Below are positions 5,261 to 5,420 of a DNA stretch of 5,420 nucleotides, piece after piece; the stretch's first letter is position 1; every line of letters starts with the position of its first letter. This stretch comes from an uncultured Prevotella sp. Its GTDB lineage: Bacteria; Bacteroidota; Bacteroidia; Bacteroidales; Bacteroidaceae. The position numbers and the translations under genes were made by a program. The notes beneath the pieces were generated by a model. The model was not told the DNA's origin and did no database searches. It saw only the letters and a program-made list of their open reading frames with translations. The stretch is taken from the NCBI GenBank assembly GCA_946999025.1, contig CAMQBP010000153.1, positions 1 through 5,420 on the forward strand, given 5' to 3'.

Positions 5261-5420
5261 GTTTGTCAGGCTCATTGTCAATACAAAAATTCCGATCAAT
5301 TCTCTTTGTGAGAATCCAATAGAGCCAAAAATCCAATACTAAAGCGGTACTGGCCAGAGCAACATATGTAACTATTCAGCAATATTGTTCATGATAAATT
5401 CTGTCTCAGCACTAACTTGA
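5241..5420 (-). pseudogene. Possible C-terminal end of a membrane protein gene, split by a one-base frame change and cut by the window edge
   Basis: On the minus strand, one frame (5419-5372) reads Q-V-S-A-E-T-E-F-I-M-N-N-I-A-E and stops. In the next frame, 5375-5241 is open for 44 codons without a start codon and reads IVTYVALASTALVLDFWLYW, then I-L-T-K-R-I-D-R-N-F and a polar tail ending TTLKD. That is the look of a last membrane helix followed by a basic cytoplasmic end. Joining the two frames by one base at about 5373-5376 gives a coherent protein end. It would converge on the nuclease gene and overlap its last 20 bp. It may be a decayed gene, a sequencing error, or chance; the upstream part is outside the window. 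Confidence 0.35.
5299..5315. repeat. Small inverted repeat downstream of the nuclease gene
   Basis: ATTCTC (5299-5304) and GAGAAT (5310-5315) form a perfect 6-bp stem with a TTTGT loop, 38 bp after the nuclease stop. No T-run follows on the plus strand, so terminator activity is doubtful; it also lies inside the possible minus-strand coding remnant. Confidence 0.25.

Noticed and set aside
5299..5315. Intrinsic terminator of the nuclease gene
   Set aside because: The stem is only 6 bp, A/T-rich, and no T-run follows on the plus strand.
1..5420. CRISPR array, tRNA, rRNA, insertion sequence or integrase
   Set aside because: I saw no regularly spaced repeats, no cloverleaf with a CCA-type end, no rRNA-like stretch and no transposase or integrase motif on either strand.

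Overview
The window looks like part of a Bacteroidales chromosome, probably a gut Prevotella- or Bacteroides-like organism. The DNA is AT-rich and no start codon has a clear Shine-Dalgarno sequence. Two promoter candidates fit the Bacteroidetes pattern (TTG or TTTG, about 20 bp, then TAnnTTTG). The protein families (stand-alone TerY-C-type zinc protein, DUF4236 protein, NUC-type endonuclease with a lipoprotein-like leader) also fit that phylum. This assignment is inference; no rRNA or marker gene is present.

Left half (1-2452, minus strand): a tightly packed operon read right to left. It encodes a small TerY-C-like metal-binding protein (2090-2452), a divergent Ser/Thr-type protein kinase with a zinc ribbon and a C-terminal beta-rich tail (804-2078), and a TerY-like von Willebrand factor A protein with a complete MIDAS (43-792). 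The first codons of a fourth gene (1-26) run off the left edge. The two complete gaps are both 11 bp and the third is 16 bp. This is the composition of a TerY-P-type phosphorylation module (vWA, kinase, PP2C phosphatase, metal-binding domain). The clipped fourth gene is the natural place for the phosphatase, but only eight codons are visible.

Middle (2453-4107): a 159-bp divergent control region holds promoters for both directions, an imperfect 22-23-bp direct repeat and an exact 12-bp tandem duplication abutting the next start codon. Reading right is a two-gene unit: a DUF4236 protein with a membrane segment, a Pro/Thr-rich linker and a helical tail (2612-3322), then 5 bp later an AT-rich gene for an unrecognised membrane-anchored protein (3328-4107).

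Right part (4108-5420): a 304-bp gap without a convincing gene but with two clear inverted repeats leads to an exported DNA/RNA non-specific endonuclease with an intact DRGH/N/E active site (4412-5260). The last 180 bp carry, on the minus strand, what looks like the C-terminal end of a membrane protein split by a one-base frame change and overlapping the nuclease end by 20 bp.

Working model (inference): the minus-strand operon is a cytoplasmic phospho-signalling module built around a metal-binding vWA scaffold. The divergent membrane genes share its control region and may be its envelope partners. The nuclease may be independent or an effector. Nothing in the sequence proves a defence role.
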